64,000 nt of DNA from Actinomycetes bacterium (GCA_036000965.1 DASYUT010000048.1:1-64000), one strand, 5' to 3'. Numbered from the stretch's first letter, positions 34,935 to 44,562 are shown. The notes: generated by a model not told the origin, from the sequence alone. A program made the numbers and translations.

Positions 34935-35190
34935 GGTCATGGCCAGATCAGAATGACGTGGAGGATGACCCACGCCAGGCAGTTGACCGCGAGCCTGTCG
35001 TAGCGGGTGCGATCCGGCGGAACTGCTTGAGCCGGCCCACGCTGCGCTCCACCCGGTTACGGTCCCGGTAGGCGACCTTGTCGAAGCCGGAGAGGCGAGG
35101 CTGGTCGGCCCGGGTCGGGATCACCACGCCGACGCCACGCCGTCGCAGCTCGGCGCGCACGCTGCTGTAGCTGTAGCCCTTGTCAGCCAC
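34935..35190 (-). pseudogene. IS5-like transposase C-terminal fragment
   Basis: From 35190 the minus strand reads ADKGYSYSSVRAELRRRGVG, IPTRADQPRL, then YRDRNRVERSVGRLKQFRRI, the C-terminal DDE region with the catalytic Glu in RNRVERSVGRLK. A frameshift follows (near 35018), after which the other frame gives RYDRLAVNCLAWVILHVILI and stop at 34935, the usual IS5-family ending. Everything upstream of ADKGY is degenerate. The element is inactive. Confidence 0.75.
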
Positions 35191-35330
35191 CAGCCGGTCA
35201 GGACGCTTCCGCCAAGGGCACGCCCAGGGCTGCCCTCATCGTCGCCCTCACGCCGCCTGTCGTCTCAGGCGCTGTTCCTGGTCACCCCGCCGGTCGCCCT
35301 ACAAGCGGCAACAGCGCTGTTCAGAGGTAG

Positions 35331-35372
35331 TGGGCCCGGCAGGCCTCGAACCTGCGACCGGCGGATTATGAG
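35331..35372 (-). pseudogene. tRNA 3'-half relic (CAT anticodon loop)
   Basis: The reverse strand gives CTCATAA (anticodon loop, CAT), the descending anticodon stem, variable loop, a T arm with five paired bases around TTCGAGG and an acceptor strand CGGGCCC plus A. No 5' half (D arm, ascending strands) is present; the sequence is cut exactly where the ISKra4-like inverted repeat begins. It resembles the 3' half of an elongator tRNA-Met or tRNA-Ile2. Confidence 0.6.
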
Positions 35373-37046
35373 TTGGGTGCGGCTCAGTTGAAGGGACCTG
35401 ACGGCGTCGGAGTCCCGGTGGTGGGCTGGGTGGTTGGTGGGGGCGCTTGAGGGGCTCCTTCTCGCTACGTTCTTGGGTGTCGAACCAGAACGTGGACAAC
35501 GAGAAGGAGCCTGGTGGAAGCCTACGCGTTGGAGACCTCAGGTGGGCCGTTCAGCGGGTCGTGTGACCGCTTCGAGACGGTGGTGTCTTGGCTGGACGGT
35601 GAGGAATCGGCGGGCCTGACGCACGCGGAGCTGGGGGAACGGCTCCAGGTCGAGGGCCGGGAGCTGTTCCGGCAGCTGCTGGGAGGACCATCTGGACCTG
35701 CGGGCGCAGCGGGAGCGCAGGCTGGACGGGGTGGTGGGCGCCGATGGCGTGGTGCGGGGCAGCGCCGAGGCGGGACACCAGCGCAGGCTGGCGACGGTGT
35801 TTGGTGCGGTGAGCGTCGAGCGGATCGCCTACCGTCGCCGCGGGTACGGCAACCTGCACCCGGCCGATGGGGTGCTGAACCTGCCCACCGAGAAGCACTC
35901 CCATGGGCTTCGGCGGCTGGCGGCCGTCGAGAGCGCACGCGGCTCGTTCGACACCGCGGTCGAGGCGGTCCAGCGGGCCACGGGGCAGCGGCTGGGCAAG
36001 CGTGTGGTGCAGCAGCTCGCCGAACGGGCCGCCTGTGACTTCGACGACTTCTACGCCCAGCGGCCAAGGCACCTGAGCGCGGTCGGGAATGTGCTGGTGG
36101 GAAGCTGTGACGGCAAGGGCATCGTGATGCGGCCGGAGGGGCTGCGGGCCACGACGCGGAAGACAGCGGCCAAGACCACCCAGAAGCTGACCACGCGGTT
36201 GTCCAAAGGGGAGCAGCGCAACCGGAAGCGGATGGCCGAGGTCGGTGCCGTCTATGACTGCGCGCCGGCGCCTCGCGCCTCGGGTGACATCCTCGCCAGC
36301 GGCGACGATCAGCGCGCCGCAGGGCCGAAGGCGCGTTCGAAGTGGCTTGTGGCCAGTGTCGTCGCCGACGCCGCCTGGGTCATCGCGGCGGTGTTCGACG
36401 AGGCGGACCGGCGCGACCCCAACCACCACCGGACCTGGGTCGCCCTGGTCGACGGCAACACCCACCAGCTCGACCGCATCCGCGCCGAAGCCCAAGCGCG
36501 CGGGGTGCGCGTGACCGTCGTGGTCGACTTCGTCCACGTGCTGGAGTACCTGTGGCGGGCGGCCTGGTGCTGCTTTGACGAGGGCGACCCCCACGCCAAG
36601 CCGTGGGTGCGCACCCACGCGCTGCGGATCCTCCAAGGGCGCAGCAGCGACGTGGCCGGTGCGATCCGCCGCAAGGCCACCTGGGCCGGCCTTACCGCCG
36701 GCCAGCGCCGCAACGCCGACACCTGCGCCAACTACCTGACCAGCAAGCGGCCCTACCTGGACTACGCGACCGCGCTGGAATGCGGCTGGCCGATCGCCAC
36801 CGGCGTTGTCATCGAGGGCGCCTGCCGGCACCTGGTCAACGACCGCATGGACCTCACCGGCGCACGCTGGGGGCTGCCCGGCGCGGAGGCGATCCTCAAG
36901 CTCCGGGCCCTACATGGCAACGGCGACTTGACCGAGTACTGGCGCTACCACCTCGCCCAAGAGAAACGACGAACACACCAAGCGCGCTACGCCAACGGCG
37001 TCATCCCCGCCGCGTGACGACTCCCTTCAACTGAGCCGCACCCAAC
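35372..37046 (+). mobile_element. ISKra4-like insertion sequence with 25-bp perfect terminal inverted repeats
   Basis: The left end starts GTTGGGTGCGGCTCAGTTGA (repeat 35372-35396) and the right end is its exact complement over 25 bp (37022-37046). The element is about 1.67 kb and contains one transposase gene of the ISKra4 type. No target-site duplication is evident in the flanks, and the left end cuts a tRNA-like sequence whose other half is not found at the right end, so the insertion site has been rearranged. Confidence 0.85.
35514..37017 (+). pseudogene. ISKra4-family transposase, one frameshift
   Basis: The N-terminal frame starts at GTG 35514 (VEAYALETSGGPFSGSCDRF) and runs to ELFRQLLGG; the rest continues from DHLDLRAQRERR in a different frame to TGA at 37017. 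One extra G in GGG at 35681-35683 accounts for the shift. The long C-terminal part is typical: RIAYRRRGYGNLHPADGVLN, VGSCDGKGIVMR (first catalytic Asp), WVALVDGNTHQL (Asp), VVVDFVHVLEYLWRAAWCCF and GVVIEGACRHLVNDRMD (Glu). The catalytic residues remain. Either the gene is inactivated, or the frameshift is programmed or an assembly error. Confidence 0.8.
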
Positions 37047-37080
37047 GCACCCAATTGAATGCGGTGATGCGGGACCCTGG

Positions 37081-38202
37081 TCAGCCAGACGGCTGCTGCG
37101 TGGCGGCTTCGGCGCCAGCGGTGGCGTGCTGATAGCTGGCGATGCGGTCGGCGAGGTAGGCGGCGTCGTCGTCGACGAAGCCGAGCAGGGCCGACCCGCG
37201 GGTGTGCTGCCAGGACAGGCCGAGGAAGTACAGGCCGGGCACGTTGGTGACACCACGCCGATGTTGGACGTGGCCGTCGTCCACCACGCCGGGGATGTGG
37301 ATCCAGGCGTAGTCGGACCGGTAGCCGGTCGCCCAGACCACCACGCCGACATCCAGCGTGCTGCCATCGGCGAACCGGACGGTGCGCCCCTCGGCGTCGA
37401 CCAGCCGCGGCCCAAACCTGACCCCTGCTCGCTTGAGCTTGCGCCGGTTGGTGCCGATCACGAACTCCCCGCGGGCCTGCACCCGCCGGCCGAGCCGGGA
37501 GGCGGCCGTTACTCGCATGAGGCCGAGCCGGGTGAGCCACCAGAACAGGTCCTCGCCACCCAGCCGCTGCGGCAGCATCGGATACTTGGCACCGACCGAC
37601 AGGTCCACCTGGCGGGTGGCGGCCAGCTCCTCGGCGATCTGCATGCCGGAGTTGCCGCCGCCGACGACCAGCACCGGACCGTCGGGTAGAGCCTGCGGGC
37701 TGCGGTAGTCGGCGCTGTGGACCTGGGTCACCGAGGCGTCCAGCCGTCGGGCCGCTGGTGGGACGAAGGGGACCTGGAACGGCCCGGTCGCCACCACCAC
37801 CTGGCGGGCGTGGTAGGTCTCGTCGGCGGTGCGGACTTCGAAGCCCTCCCCGAGCTGCCGGAGTCCGCTCACCTTGGCGTTGAGCCGGACCGGCAGGTCG
37901 GCGGCGTTCGCGTAGGCCTGCAGGTAGTCGGCGACCGGGTCTTTGGTCGGGTAGGTGTCGGCCGGGGCGGGGAATGCCATGCCCGGCAGGGCGTCGTACT
38001 GGGCTGGGGTGAACAGCTTCAGTGAATCCCAGCGCGAGCGCCAGGTGTGCCCCAGCTCGGGGCCGGCCTCCAGCACCACAAACCGCAGTCCCTGCCGTGC
38101 CAGGTGCCAGGCCATGGCCAGGCCGGTCTGGCTGCCGCCGACCACAACCACGTCCAGCAACCGATCGCCTGGTGTGTCAGGGGAGTGCTGCGTGTTGCTC
38201 AT
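37081..38202 (-). CDS. flavin-containing monooxygenase / NAD(P)-binding oxidoreductase (CzcO-like)
   Basis: 373 residues. Start ATG at 38202 overlaps the TGA of the multicopper oxidase gene (ATGA). FAD-binding VVVGGSQTGLAMAWHLARQG at 19-38, then HTWRSRWDSLKLFTP, QVVVATGPFQVPFVP and the NADPH-binding VLVVGGGNSGMQIAEELA, plus VVVWATGYRSDYAWI. This is the two-dinucleotide-fold family of flavin monooxygenases often linked to metal-resistance loci. Coupling to the copper oxidase suggests a role in metal or redox stress, but its substrate is unknown. Confidence 0.88.
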   Translation of the reverse strand: MSNTQHSPDTPGDRLLDVVVVGGSQTGLAMAWHLARQGLRFVVLEAGPELGHTWRSRWDSLKLFTPAQYDALPGMAFPAPADTYPTKDPVADYLQAYANAADLPVRLNAKVSGLRQLGEGFEVRTADETYHARQVVVATGPFQVPFVPPAARRLDASVTQVHSADYRSPQALPDGPVLVVGGGNSGMQIAEELAATRQVDLSVGAKYPMLPQRLGGEDLFWWLTRLGLMRVTAASRLGRRVQARGEFVIGTNRRKLKRAGVRFGPRLVDAEGRTVRFADGSTLDVGVVVWATGYRSDYAWIHIPGVVDDGHVQHRRGVTNVPGLYFLGLSWQHTRGSALLGFVDDDAAYLADRIASYQHATAGAEAATQQPSG

Positions 38203-39917
38203 GGTCGACCCGCCTCCGGGTCGCGGGCCACGGTGAAGCTGAACATCATGCCGCTTTGCATGTGCTCGGCGATGTGGCAGTGCGCCATCCACAGGCCCGG
38301 GTTGCTGACATCGAACAGGATGTCGACGGTCTGCCCGGTCCGGACCAGCACCGTGTCCTTCCACACCAGCTTGGGCTCCACCACCCCATCCCGAGAAAGC
38401 ACCAGAAAGCGGCCGGCTCCGTGGAGATGGAAGGGATGGTGCATGGGATGATCGGAGTCCATCTCGTTGACCAACCGGATCTTCACCCGATCCCCGACCG
38501 TAAACCGCCAGTCGATCGCGGCGCTGTCGGCACCGGCGGTCCGATCGACGAACTTCCAGCGCATGTTGGCGGCGGTAGTCCGCCGGTTGACCTCCACCAT
38601 GTCGTCTTCCCACTCGATGCCATCAGCCGCGCCATGGCCGTGGCCCTCGCCGTGCCCGCGGCCCTCAGCGTGGTGGTCGTGGGGGCCGTGTCCGGTGTCA
38701 TGCTCCACCGCAGCGGGGTGGCCGGCCGCCGGCTGGGTGACGACCTGGGCCGCGAGCAGCTTCATGCCGCACTTGGGACATCGGCCTTGCTCCTCGCTGG
38801 TGACCTCCGGGTGCATCGGACAGGCGTACACCACCGAGCCTCCGCCGTCCTGCGGGGCGCCGAGATCATCCATCTCGGCGACCAGCGCCAGGGTCTTGTC
38901 CGGCGGGGCTGCCAAGTACGCATCGAGACGTTCCCGCTCGGCCTCCAGCTCCGGCGCGCTGCGCAGCACCTCAAACTGGTCGGCCAGCGACGGCGCCGCC
39001 CGCTCCTCGCCCACCGTGATCGACGCCATCGGGTAGACCCGGTCGGGAGTGTGGTGCTCCAGGGTCAGCTGCCCCGGCTGCTCGATCAGCACGTCGACCA
39101 CGGCCCGCTCCGAGGGTGCCAGCAGCACCTCGGTGACGAACTCCTGGTGCTCGTAGCGGCCGCTGTCGCCGCCGACCAGCTTCATGCGAGCACCCGGCAG
39201 CGCCACGTTGAACACCCGGGTGTTGGCGGTGTTGGTCAGCCACAGCCGCACCACCTCACCGGCCATGGCGGTGAGCTGGAGGTCGGGCTGGCCGCTGGTC
39301 AGCAGCAGGTTGCCGAACCGGCCCATCGCCGTGTGGGTGGTCTCCGAGGGGCTGAACGGCGCGACCTTGCCGTCCTCGAGCAGCAGGTCGTCCAGGGTGA
39401 GGACGACCTCGCGGTTGGCCGGCGGCCAGTAGTCGGGCTCGGCGGGGACCACGAGGATGTTGCCGTACAGGCCCAGCTCCTGGGTGTAGTCCTCGCGGAT
39501 GTGGGGGTGGTACCAGTACAGGCCCGGGTCGGGGAACCGGATGCGGTAGGTGAACTCCCCGCCGACCGGGATCGGCGTCTGGGTCTCGTGCGGCACGCCG
39601 TCGTAGCGGTTTTCCAGGCGCAGCCCGTGCCAGTGGACGGTCGCCTCCAGGTCGCCCTGGTTGGTGACGTTGACAATCACCTCGGAGCCCTGTTGGACCT
39701 TGATGGTGGGGCCGGGGATGGAGCTGTTGTAGCCCAGCATCCGCACGGTCGTGTCGCCAAGGCGCTTGGCGACCGGACCGATCCGCAGGTCGAACGTGTC
39801 GCCGTCGGCCAGCTCCAGCAGCGCCGGCCGGGTGGCCTCCGGTAGCCCGGAGGGGTCGGTCGGGAACGACTCGCTCGGCATCGGCCTGTCAGGTCGAGGG
39901 TGCTGTTGCATGATCAC
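38199..39917 (-). CDS. multicopper oxidase with an inserted heavy-metal-binding domain and His-rich loop
   Basis: 572 residues. All four copper-ligand blocks are present: HWHGLR (95-100), YWYHPHIRED (135-143, His137/139), HPMHHPFHLHG (490-500) and MAHCHIAEHMQSGMM (544-558; His546, Cys547, His548, His552, Met557). Between cupredoxin domains 2 and 3 lies YACPMHPEVTSEEQGRCPKCGM (from 364), a small Cys/His metal-binding module normally found in copper ATPases and efflux proteins, followed by a His-rich stretch (400-429). No signal peptide is visible at the N-terminus, so a cytosolic location or unusual export must be considered. Likely a copper-detoxifying oxidase. Confidence 0.9.
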   Translation of the reverse strand: MIMQQHPRPDRPMPSESFPTDPSGLPEATRPALLELADGDTFDLRIGPVAKRLGDTTVRMLGYNSSIPGPTIKVQQGSEVIVNVTNQGDLEATVHWHGLRLENRYDGVPHETQTPIPVGGEFTYRIRFPDPGLYWYHPHIREDYTQELGLYGNILVVPAEPDYWPPANREVVLTLDDLLLEDGKVAPFSPSETTHTAMGRFGNLLLTSGQPDLQLTAMAGEVVRLWLTNTANTRVFNVALPGARMKLVGGDSGRYEHQEFVTEVLLAPSERAVVDVLIEQPGQLTLEHHTPDRVYPMASITVGEERAAPSLADQFEVLRSAPELEAERERLDAYLAAPPDKTLALVAEMDDLGAPQDGGGSVVYACPMHPEVTSEEQGRCPKCGMKLLAAQVVTQPAAGHPAAVEHDTGHGPHDHHAEGRGHGEGHGHGAADGIEWEDDMVEVNRRTTAANMRWKFVDRTAGADSAAIDWRFTVGDRVKIRLVNEMDSDHPMHHPFHLHGAGRFLVLSRDGVVEPKLVWKDTVLVRTGQTVDILFDVSNPGLWMAHCHIAEHMQSGMMFSFTVARDPEAGRP

Positions 39918-40050
39918 TCCCTCTCGGTCGCGCTGGGACCCGACGCCTCGCCCAGAATCTCAGCGCCCGAATGGTCCGTGCCGTCTACGACTGAACTACC
40001 ACCGGTCTACCGGCCAGGCAAGAAAAGCAAGCGTTCTGGAGCGCTGACCT

Positions 40051-40113
40051 TGGGCGTTGGTGCGCGCCGCGAGGATTCGAACCCCCAACCGCCAGAGGCG
40101 GAGACGGATGGTT
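40051..40113 (-). pseudogene. tRNA-like 3' relic
   Basis: The reverse strand ends GGTTCGAATCCTCGCGGCGC then GCACCA, i.e. a T loop, acceptor-like strand and CCA, preceded by a CCGCC-TCT-GGCGG hairpin in the anticodon-arm position. T-stem pairing is imperfect and no 5' half is present. It may be an attachment-site remnant rather than a functional tRNA. Confidence 0.35.
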
Positions 40114-40206
40114 GAGCACCGAGCGCTGTGGACCCACAGGTCGCGCAGGTGCCGGGCGAGCGTCGGCCCGCAATACCCTGCGGTGAGCGCCAGCCTGCCC
40201 GTAACC

Positions 40207-41205
40207 CTACTGGCGGCCCTCGACGCGGATTTCGTCACCGACCTGGACCTCCCGGAAGCCCGCACCGAACGCCGCCGCGAACCGGCTCATGGTGTGGGGC
40301 GTGCTGTCGTGCCCGCTCACCGCCACCAGCGACACCCCAGCCGCACGCAGCCGCGTCACCGCAACATCAATGTCGGGCTCCGACAACGGTCGCCATGGTG
40401 GTCGCGGCGACCCGGTCAGTGCCTGCGGCAGATGCCTCGGCCAAGGACGCACCGGCAGGTGTAGTCCACCGATGACGCCGTGCAGCGAGACGTCAAGCAC
40501 CTCCTGCGCCACGTTGAGCATCGCTGCCGCACCGGGATGCCCGCAGCCCGACACCAGGACCAGCCCCACGCCGCGGACGTTGACGACCAGCGCCTGCTCC
40601 AGCACGGGCGCGCCGTCCCAAAACAGCGCGGCCGGAAGCGGCGGGAGCAACGCGATGCCAGGCGCGAGCACCGTCGCTCGGGTCGTCACCCGCACCTCAG
40701 CGGAGGGGTGCTGCAGGTGCACGGGGGCGTAGGCAAGCAGGCCTGGTGGCTCGATCGGGTCGCCGGAGAACGCAAAGGAGCCTGCCCGCCGGGCCCGGAC
40801 CCCACCGACGTGATCGTCATGCTGGTGCGACAACACGACCGCCGGCACCTGGGCGAGGTCCACGCCCAGCGCCTCAGCGTTGTCGACCAGGGCGGAGCGG
40901 GAGCGGCCAAACAGGTTCAGGCCGGTGTCGAAGAGCAGCACCTCCCTGCCGGCGCGCACCAGGTAGGAGACGCCAGGCTCGCCCCGCAGTCCGGGCCGCT
41001 GCACACGCCGGTCGACCAGTGGCAACACGCTCAGCGCGTCAACGGTGCCGATGTCGCCCAGCCGTTGGTAGGTGGTGTCCGCAAGCCGGCGCTGTACTTC
41101 CGCGACCACCCGCGAATGCTGCACCGCCGCCTGGGCGGTAGCGGCCGCGCCCGCCGCGACCAGGCCCGCGGCGACCGCACCCGATACGACCCTAAGACCT
41201 GGCAT
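40207..41205 (-). CDS. MBL-fold metallo-hydrolase with N-terminal membrane anchor or signal
   Basis: 332 residues from ATG 41205 (a GTG three bases earlier is also possible). Residues 5-28 are a hydrophobic Ala/Val/Gly-rich segment, a signal peptide or anchor. The metallo-beta-lactamase fold follows: LLFDTGLNLF, the metal motif LSHQHDDHVGG (His, His, Asp, His), LVLVSGCGHPGA and a late VAVSGHDSTPH. This pattern is nearest to the dihydropterin-ribofuranosyl-aminobenzene-phosphate synthase-like group of MBL proteins; substrate unknown. No operon partner. Confidence 0.8.
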   Translation of the reverse strand: MPGLRVVSGAVAAGLVAAGAAATAQAAVQHSRVVAEVQRRLADTTYQRLGDIGTVDALSVLPLVDRRVQRPGLRGEPGVSYLVRAGREVLLFDTGLNLFGRSRSALVDNAEALGVDLAQVPAVVLSHQHDDHVGGVRARRAGSFAFSGDPIEPPGLLAYAPVHLQHPSAEVRVTTRATVLAPGIALLPPLPAALFWDGAPVLEQALVVNVRGVGLVLVSGCGHPGAAAMLNVAQEVLDVSLHGVIGGLHLPVRPWPRHLPQALTGSPRPPWRPLSEPDIDVAVTRLRAAGVSLVAVSGHDSTPHTMSRFAAAFGAGFREVQVGDEIRVEGRQ

Positions 41206-41238
41206 CACCCGACGGTAACACCGCGATCCATCCCCCGC

Positions 41239-41882
41239 TCATTCAGCGTCAAGATGACCCCGCTCGACCTGAGGCTGCGGTGCGAGGTAGGTGGCTCGCT
41301 GGTGCTCATAGAGCAGGTGCAGCCCGAACAGGACCACGGCGGCGGTGATGCCGACCGGCAGCGCGGCGCTGGCCGCCAGGTGACCGACCTTGGCGGCCAG
41401 CAGCGCCAAGCCGACACCGCCCACGATGCTGTTGATCGTGGCGATGACGCTGGCCCCGGTGAACAGCATCGTCGCTGGCCAGGCCCGCAGCCCGACCGTC
41501 GCCATTGCAGCCGAGAACCGCTCATCCTCCTCAGCTGGGCCGAAGAACTGGTCGGCCTCGGGCACCAGGGTGCGGTAGAAGCCGCGGATCCGCTGCATCT
41601 GCCGCAACAACACCAGGTTCTCCAGGGTGTTGCGCAGCAGGGCAAAGAAGGTGAACTCACCAAGGAGAAACACCGCCGGCAGCACGGCGGCGACAAACGG
41701 GTCCAGGCGGGTGGCGACCTGGGCCAGAAACCCAAGGCGATCAGCGTGCTCGACACGGTCCCCATGTAGACGGTGGCGCGCCCGCTCATCTCGCCGATGT
41801 TGGCGCTGCGGGCGGCCTGGAGCACGAACTGTTCGGTGGTCAGGGCACTGATGAACGCCTGCTCGCGTGCTTGCTGCTCCAT
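41239..41882 (-). pseudogene. four-helix membrane protein split by a 1-nt frameshift
   Basis: Starting at 41882 (MEQQAREQAFISALTTEQFV), the frame is good through MGTVSSTLIALGF, then continues in another frame as LAQVATRLDPFVAAVLPAVF to stop at 41239. Loss of one G in the GGG run near 41733 explains it. The reconstructed protein of about 214 residues has four hydrophobic helices in two pairs. I do not recognise the family. The remainder is undisturbed, so either a recent mutation or a sequencing/assembly error. Confidence 0.6.
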
Positions 41883-42156
41883 CCTGCTGCTCCCGTGGCT
41901 TGGAGGGACCCGCTGGGTGATCGCGGGTGGGTTCAGTATCTAGCCGACCTGGCGGTGGCGAAGCGAGCTGCTCCGTCGGGCATCCAGGATCGGGATGACA
42001 AGGCTGCCCGCGGTGAGAACCACTCGGTACCACCCGTCGACGACGCTTGCGCAAATTCCGTCGCCATCGGGACCCTGCGTCTCCGCGGCGCTCGCAACAT
42101 CGCCGCCGTACGCCGCAACGCCCGCGACGTCACCCGGCCCCTGGCCCTCCTCGGCG

Positions 42157-42596
42157 TCACAAGCCCATGAACCAGACATTCCGGCACGTTGCCGAGACCC
42201 TGTCGGTGATCCAGAGCTGATGCGCGATGCCGGCGCTTGAGCGCGGGTGGGCCATGAGCGAGAGCGCCTCGCGCTCGCGAGGCGAAAGGACGTCGAGCGG
42301 GTCTTCGACGCAGCTGGCGGCGGCGAGCGTCTGGACGAGCACGGGATCGACGACCGAGCGGATCACGCGGGGGCATCGAGACCTTCGCTCGTATGCGTGG
42401 GCGGCATCCTTATGTCGATGATCGCGAGCTTGGGTCGATGCTCGCGAACGAGCGAGATGAGCTCAGAGGAGTTGTCGGACTGGCCCACGACCTCCAAGCC
42501 GGAGCGCTCGAGCAGGCCCGCCAGGCCCTCGCGCAGGAGGACGTCGTCGTCCGCCAGCACCACCCGCGTTCGGCTCGTCGGCACACCGGCGATTAT
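42157..42596 (-). pseudogene. NarL/LuxR-type response regulator, internally deleted
   Basis: The minus strand encodes a receiver-domain start (RTRVVLADDDVLLREGLAGL, then KLAIIDIRMPPTHTSEGL with phosphoacceptor Asp) that breaks near 42368, followed in a different frame by a LuxR-type helix-turn-helix, LDVLSPREREALSLMAHPRS then AGIAHQLWITD, which decays by 42160. About 60 residues joining the two domains are missing. A sensor kinase remnant lies divergently at 42613. Confidence 0.7.
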
Positions 42597-42612
42597 GGGG
42601 TACCTTGACGCG

Positions 42613-42765
42613 ATGGGCATGTCCGGCCAGCTCGAGCAGCCGCGCGCGAAGGATCGCGGTGAGCTGGCGCGGCTTGCGGAGGAGCAGGCGGCGCTCCGGC
42701 GGGTGGCGACCCTGGTGGCGGAGGGGGCGCCACCGGCCGAGGTGTTCGAAGCCACGGGTCGGGCG
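42613..42765 (+). pseudogene. sensor histidine kinase N-terminal fragment
   Basis: An ATG at 42613 starts MGMSGQLEQPRAKDRGELAR, then LAEEQAALRRVATLVAEG and PPAEVFEA, which is the coiled-coil and GAF-domain beginning of the GAF-containing histidine kinases common in actinobacteria. Similarity ends at about 42765; the GAF and kinase domains are missing. It is divergent from the response regulator remnant and was probably its partner. Confidence 0.55.
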
Positions 42766-43160
42766 TTCCGCCCGACGCGCAGCGTCCCCGGCGGGCGAGG
42801 GCGCTACCGCGCCGCCCCGAGGCAGCGGCTGCCGTCCAGGATGCCAATGACCCCGGCGGCGGGCCGGGGCCATGGTGGGACCAGGCGGCGGCTAACTACA
42901 CCGCTACAGAAGTATGGCAACGTAAGGTCTGGGCTCGCCAAAGGATGGTTTCTGCGGTGAGGAAGCCGGTGCGCCTGAACAGCGTCCCAACCAGGACAGC
43001 TCGACATGGTCCCACGAGGCGTCCGCCCATGCGATTTCCGCGGTGACCGTTCATGACCGCCGTCCCGCTCCGGTGTCGTAGACGCGCCATCCCAGATGCT
43101 GTGCTCACTGACGGAGTCGCCCGACACCGTGGTCCTGGGGCGGTGCCAGCGACTGCGTAC
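42766..43160. other. spacer with no recognised gene
   Basis: About 395 bp between the kinase fragment and the SDR gene. Open frames here lack family signatures. The palindrome CGGGCG-TTC-CGCCCG-like sequence near 42762-42776 is the only structure seen. Confidence 0.35.
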
Positions 43161-43976
43161 TCAGATCGAGGGGATGGCACCGCCATCAACCGGGATCATC
43201 GCGCCCGTAATGAAGGACGCGGCAGGGGAGAGCAGGAACGCAGCAACTCGTCCGAACTCCTCGGGCTCGCCGTACCTGCGCAGCGGGATGTGCTCAGACT
43301 GGCGGGCACGCACCTCATCAGGGTCGCCGCTGAGGGCATCAAGTTCACGGACCCTGTCGGTGGCGATCCTGACGGGCAGCAGCCCGTTGATCCGGATCCC
43401 GGCCGGGCCGAGTTCGCCGGCGAGCGTCTTCACCACGCCGGCGAGGCCTGGGAATAGCCCATTGGATATGGCGAGTTCCGCGAGCGGCACGCGCACCGAC
43501 GAGGCCAGCACGAAGACGAGGGAGCCGCCCGTCCCGGTGACGGAGCCGGTCACGGTACCGCCCTCGCTTACGCCGCCCAGATCTGCCGCGAGAACCCGCG
43601 CCAGCCGGACGCCACCGAGGAAGACGCTTTCGAACGCGAGCCGCCACGCTTCGTCCGTCGTGGTCGCGACGGTCCCTGTTGGCGTTCCACCCACGCTGAT
43701 CAGCGCACCATCCAGGCGGCCAAAACGGTCCTTGGCGGCCGCGATCAGCCGGCCTGGGGTGGCGGGATCGGCGTTATCGGCGGCGACCCAGGTGGCGGTG
43801 TCAGCCGCGGCGGCGTTTTGCGCGAGGCGGGCCGCGGCCGCAGAGGCCGAAGCCTCGTGGGGCGCGCTGAGCACGACGCGGGCACCGTCTGCGATGAGTG
43901 CCTGGGCCGCGGCGAACCCAAGACCGCGGCTGCCGCCGGTCACGAGGTAGACCCTGTCGCGCAATCCGAGATCCAT
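43161..43976 (-). CDS. short-chain dehydrogenase/reductase lacking the usual catalytic Tyr
   Basis: 271 residues from the ATG at 43976. Rossmann motif [20 protein letters not shown] and the C-terminal [16 protein letters not shown] identify a classical SDR. The active-site block reads [20 protein letters not shown]: the Ser is there but the expected Tyr-x-x-x-Lys is replaced by Ser-Asn in the ISNG position. A known SDR subgroup annotated as FabG-like has the same SSVR...LSN pattern, so this is probably a genuine subfamily with altered chemistry, not decay. Substrate unknown. Confidence 0.85.
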   Translation of the reverse strand: MDLGLRDRVYLVTGGSRGLGFAAAQALIADGARVVLSAPHEASASAAAARLAQNAAAADTATWVAADNADPATPGRLIAAAKDRFGRLDGALISVGGTPTGTVATTTDEAWRLAFESVFLGGVRLARVLAADLGGVSEGGTVTGSVTGTGGSLVFVLASSVRVPLAELAISNGLFPGLAGVVKTLAGELGPAGIRINGLLPVRIATDRVRELDALSGDPDEVRARQSEHIPLRRYGEPEEFGRVAAFLLSPAASFITGAMIPVDGGAIPSI

Positions 43977-44562
43977 GCGGCCATTCTGCCCTGGCGGGCG
44001 GGGCGAGCGCAGCCGGAGATCCGCCGTTGCCAGTTCCGTCACCGATTGTTACGAGGACAGGCCACGAACCGTAACGGGGTGGGGCCATCTCGAGCCGTCT
44101 TGGTGGGGCCAAACGAACGAACCTGACAGAACCAAGACTCTACGCGGATACGTGATCGAACTTATGCACCAGAGCACTGATGTGGAGCGGCTTGTCAAGG
44201 GAACTGTTTTGCCTGGTAGATGGCATGGTTTTGGTGCAGGTGAGAACAGCGCTCGTCGCGCGTGGTTCCGGGTGGCATGTTCATCAGCGAGGTGGAAGCG
44301 CCCGTCCTGGATCGGGGGTGGGCGGGCTCTCTGGTCGGCACGCCGCGCCGGGGCATGGTGGATCGGCGGACCGCCACCCTGCTGGACGCGGGTCGAAACC
44401 GCAGGTCGGCTCCTCGCAGGAAGGTGCCCCTTGACGAAACGCGCTCCGGCATGGCCGTCGCATAGTGCTCACGGGGATCGGTCCTGCAGCGGCGGCGTCC
44501 CGGCGCGGCGTGCAGCTACCGGGCACCTGGCGCCGAGCAAGGTGCCCGCTGGTCTGGTCATG
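43977..44562. other. spacer with no recognised gene
   Basis: About 585 bp between the SDR start and the IS110-like remnant. No ORF with recognisable similarity, ribosome site or repeat was found. Base composition is slightly less GC-rich near 44100-44230 (CAAACGAACGAACC, GGAACTGTTTTGCC), as expected for a promoter or island junction. Confidence 0.4.

Noticed and set aside
35180-35371. ORF ending GPAGLEPATGGL
   Set aside because: This ending is the known artefact of translating across a tRNA 3' half; no protein here.
40057-40464. ORF starting MVRAARIRTPNRQ
   Set aside because: Another translation across a tRNA-like sequence; the region holds the tRNA relic and the antisense of the MBL gene.
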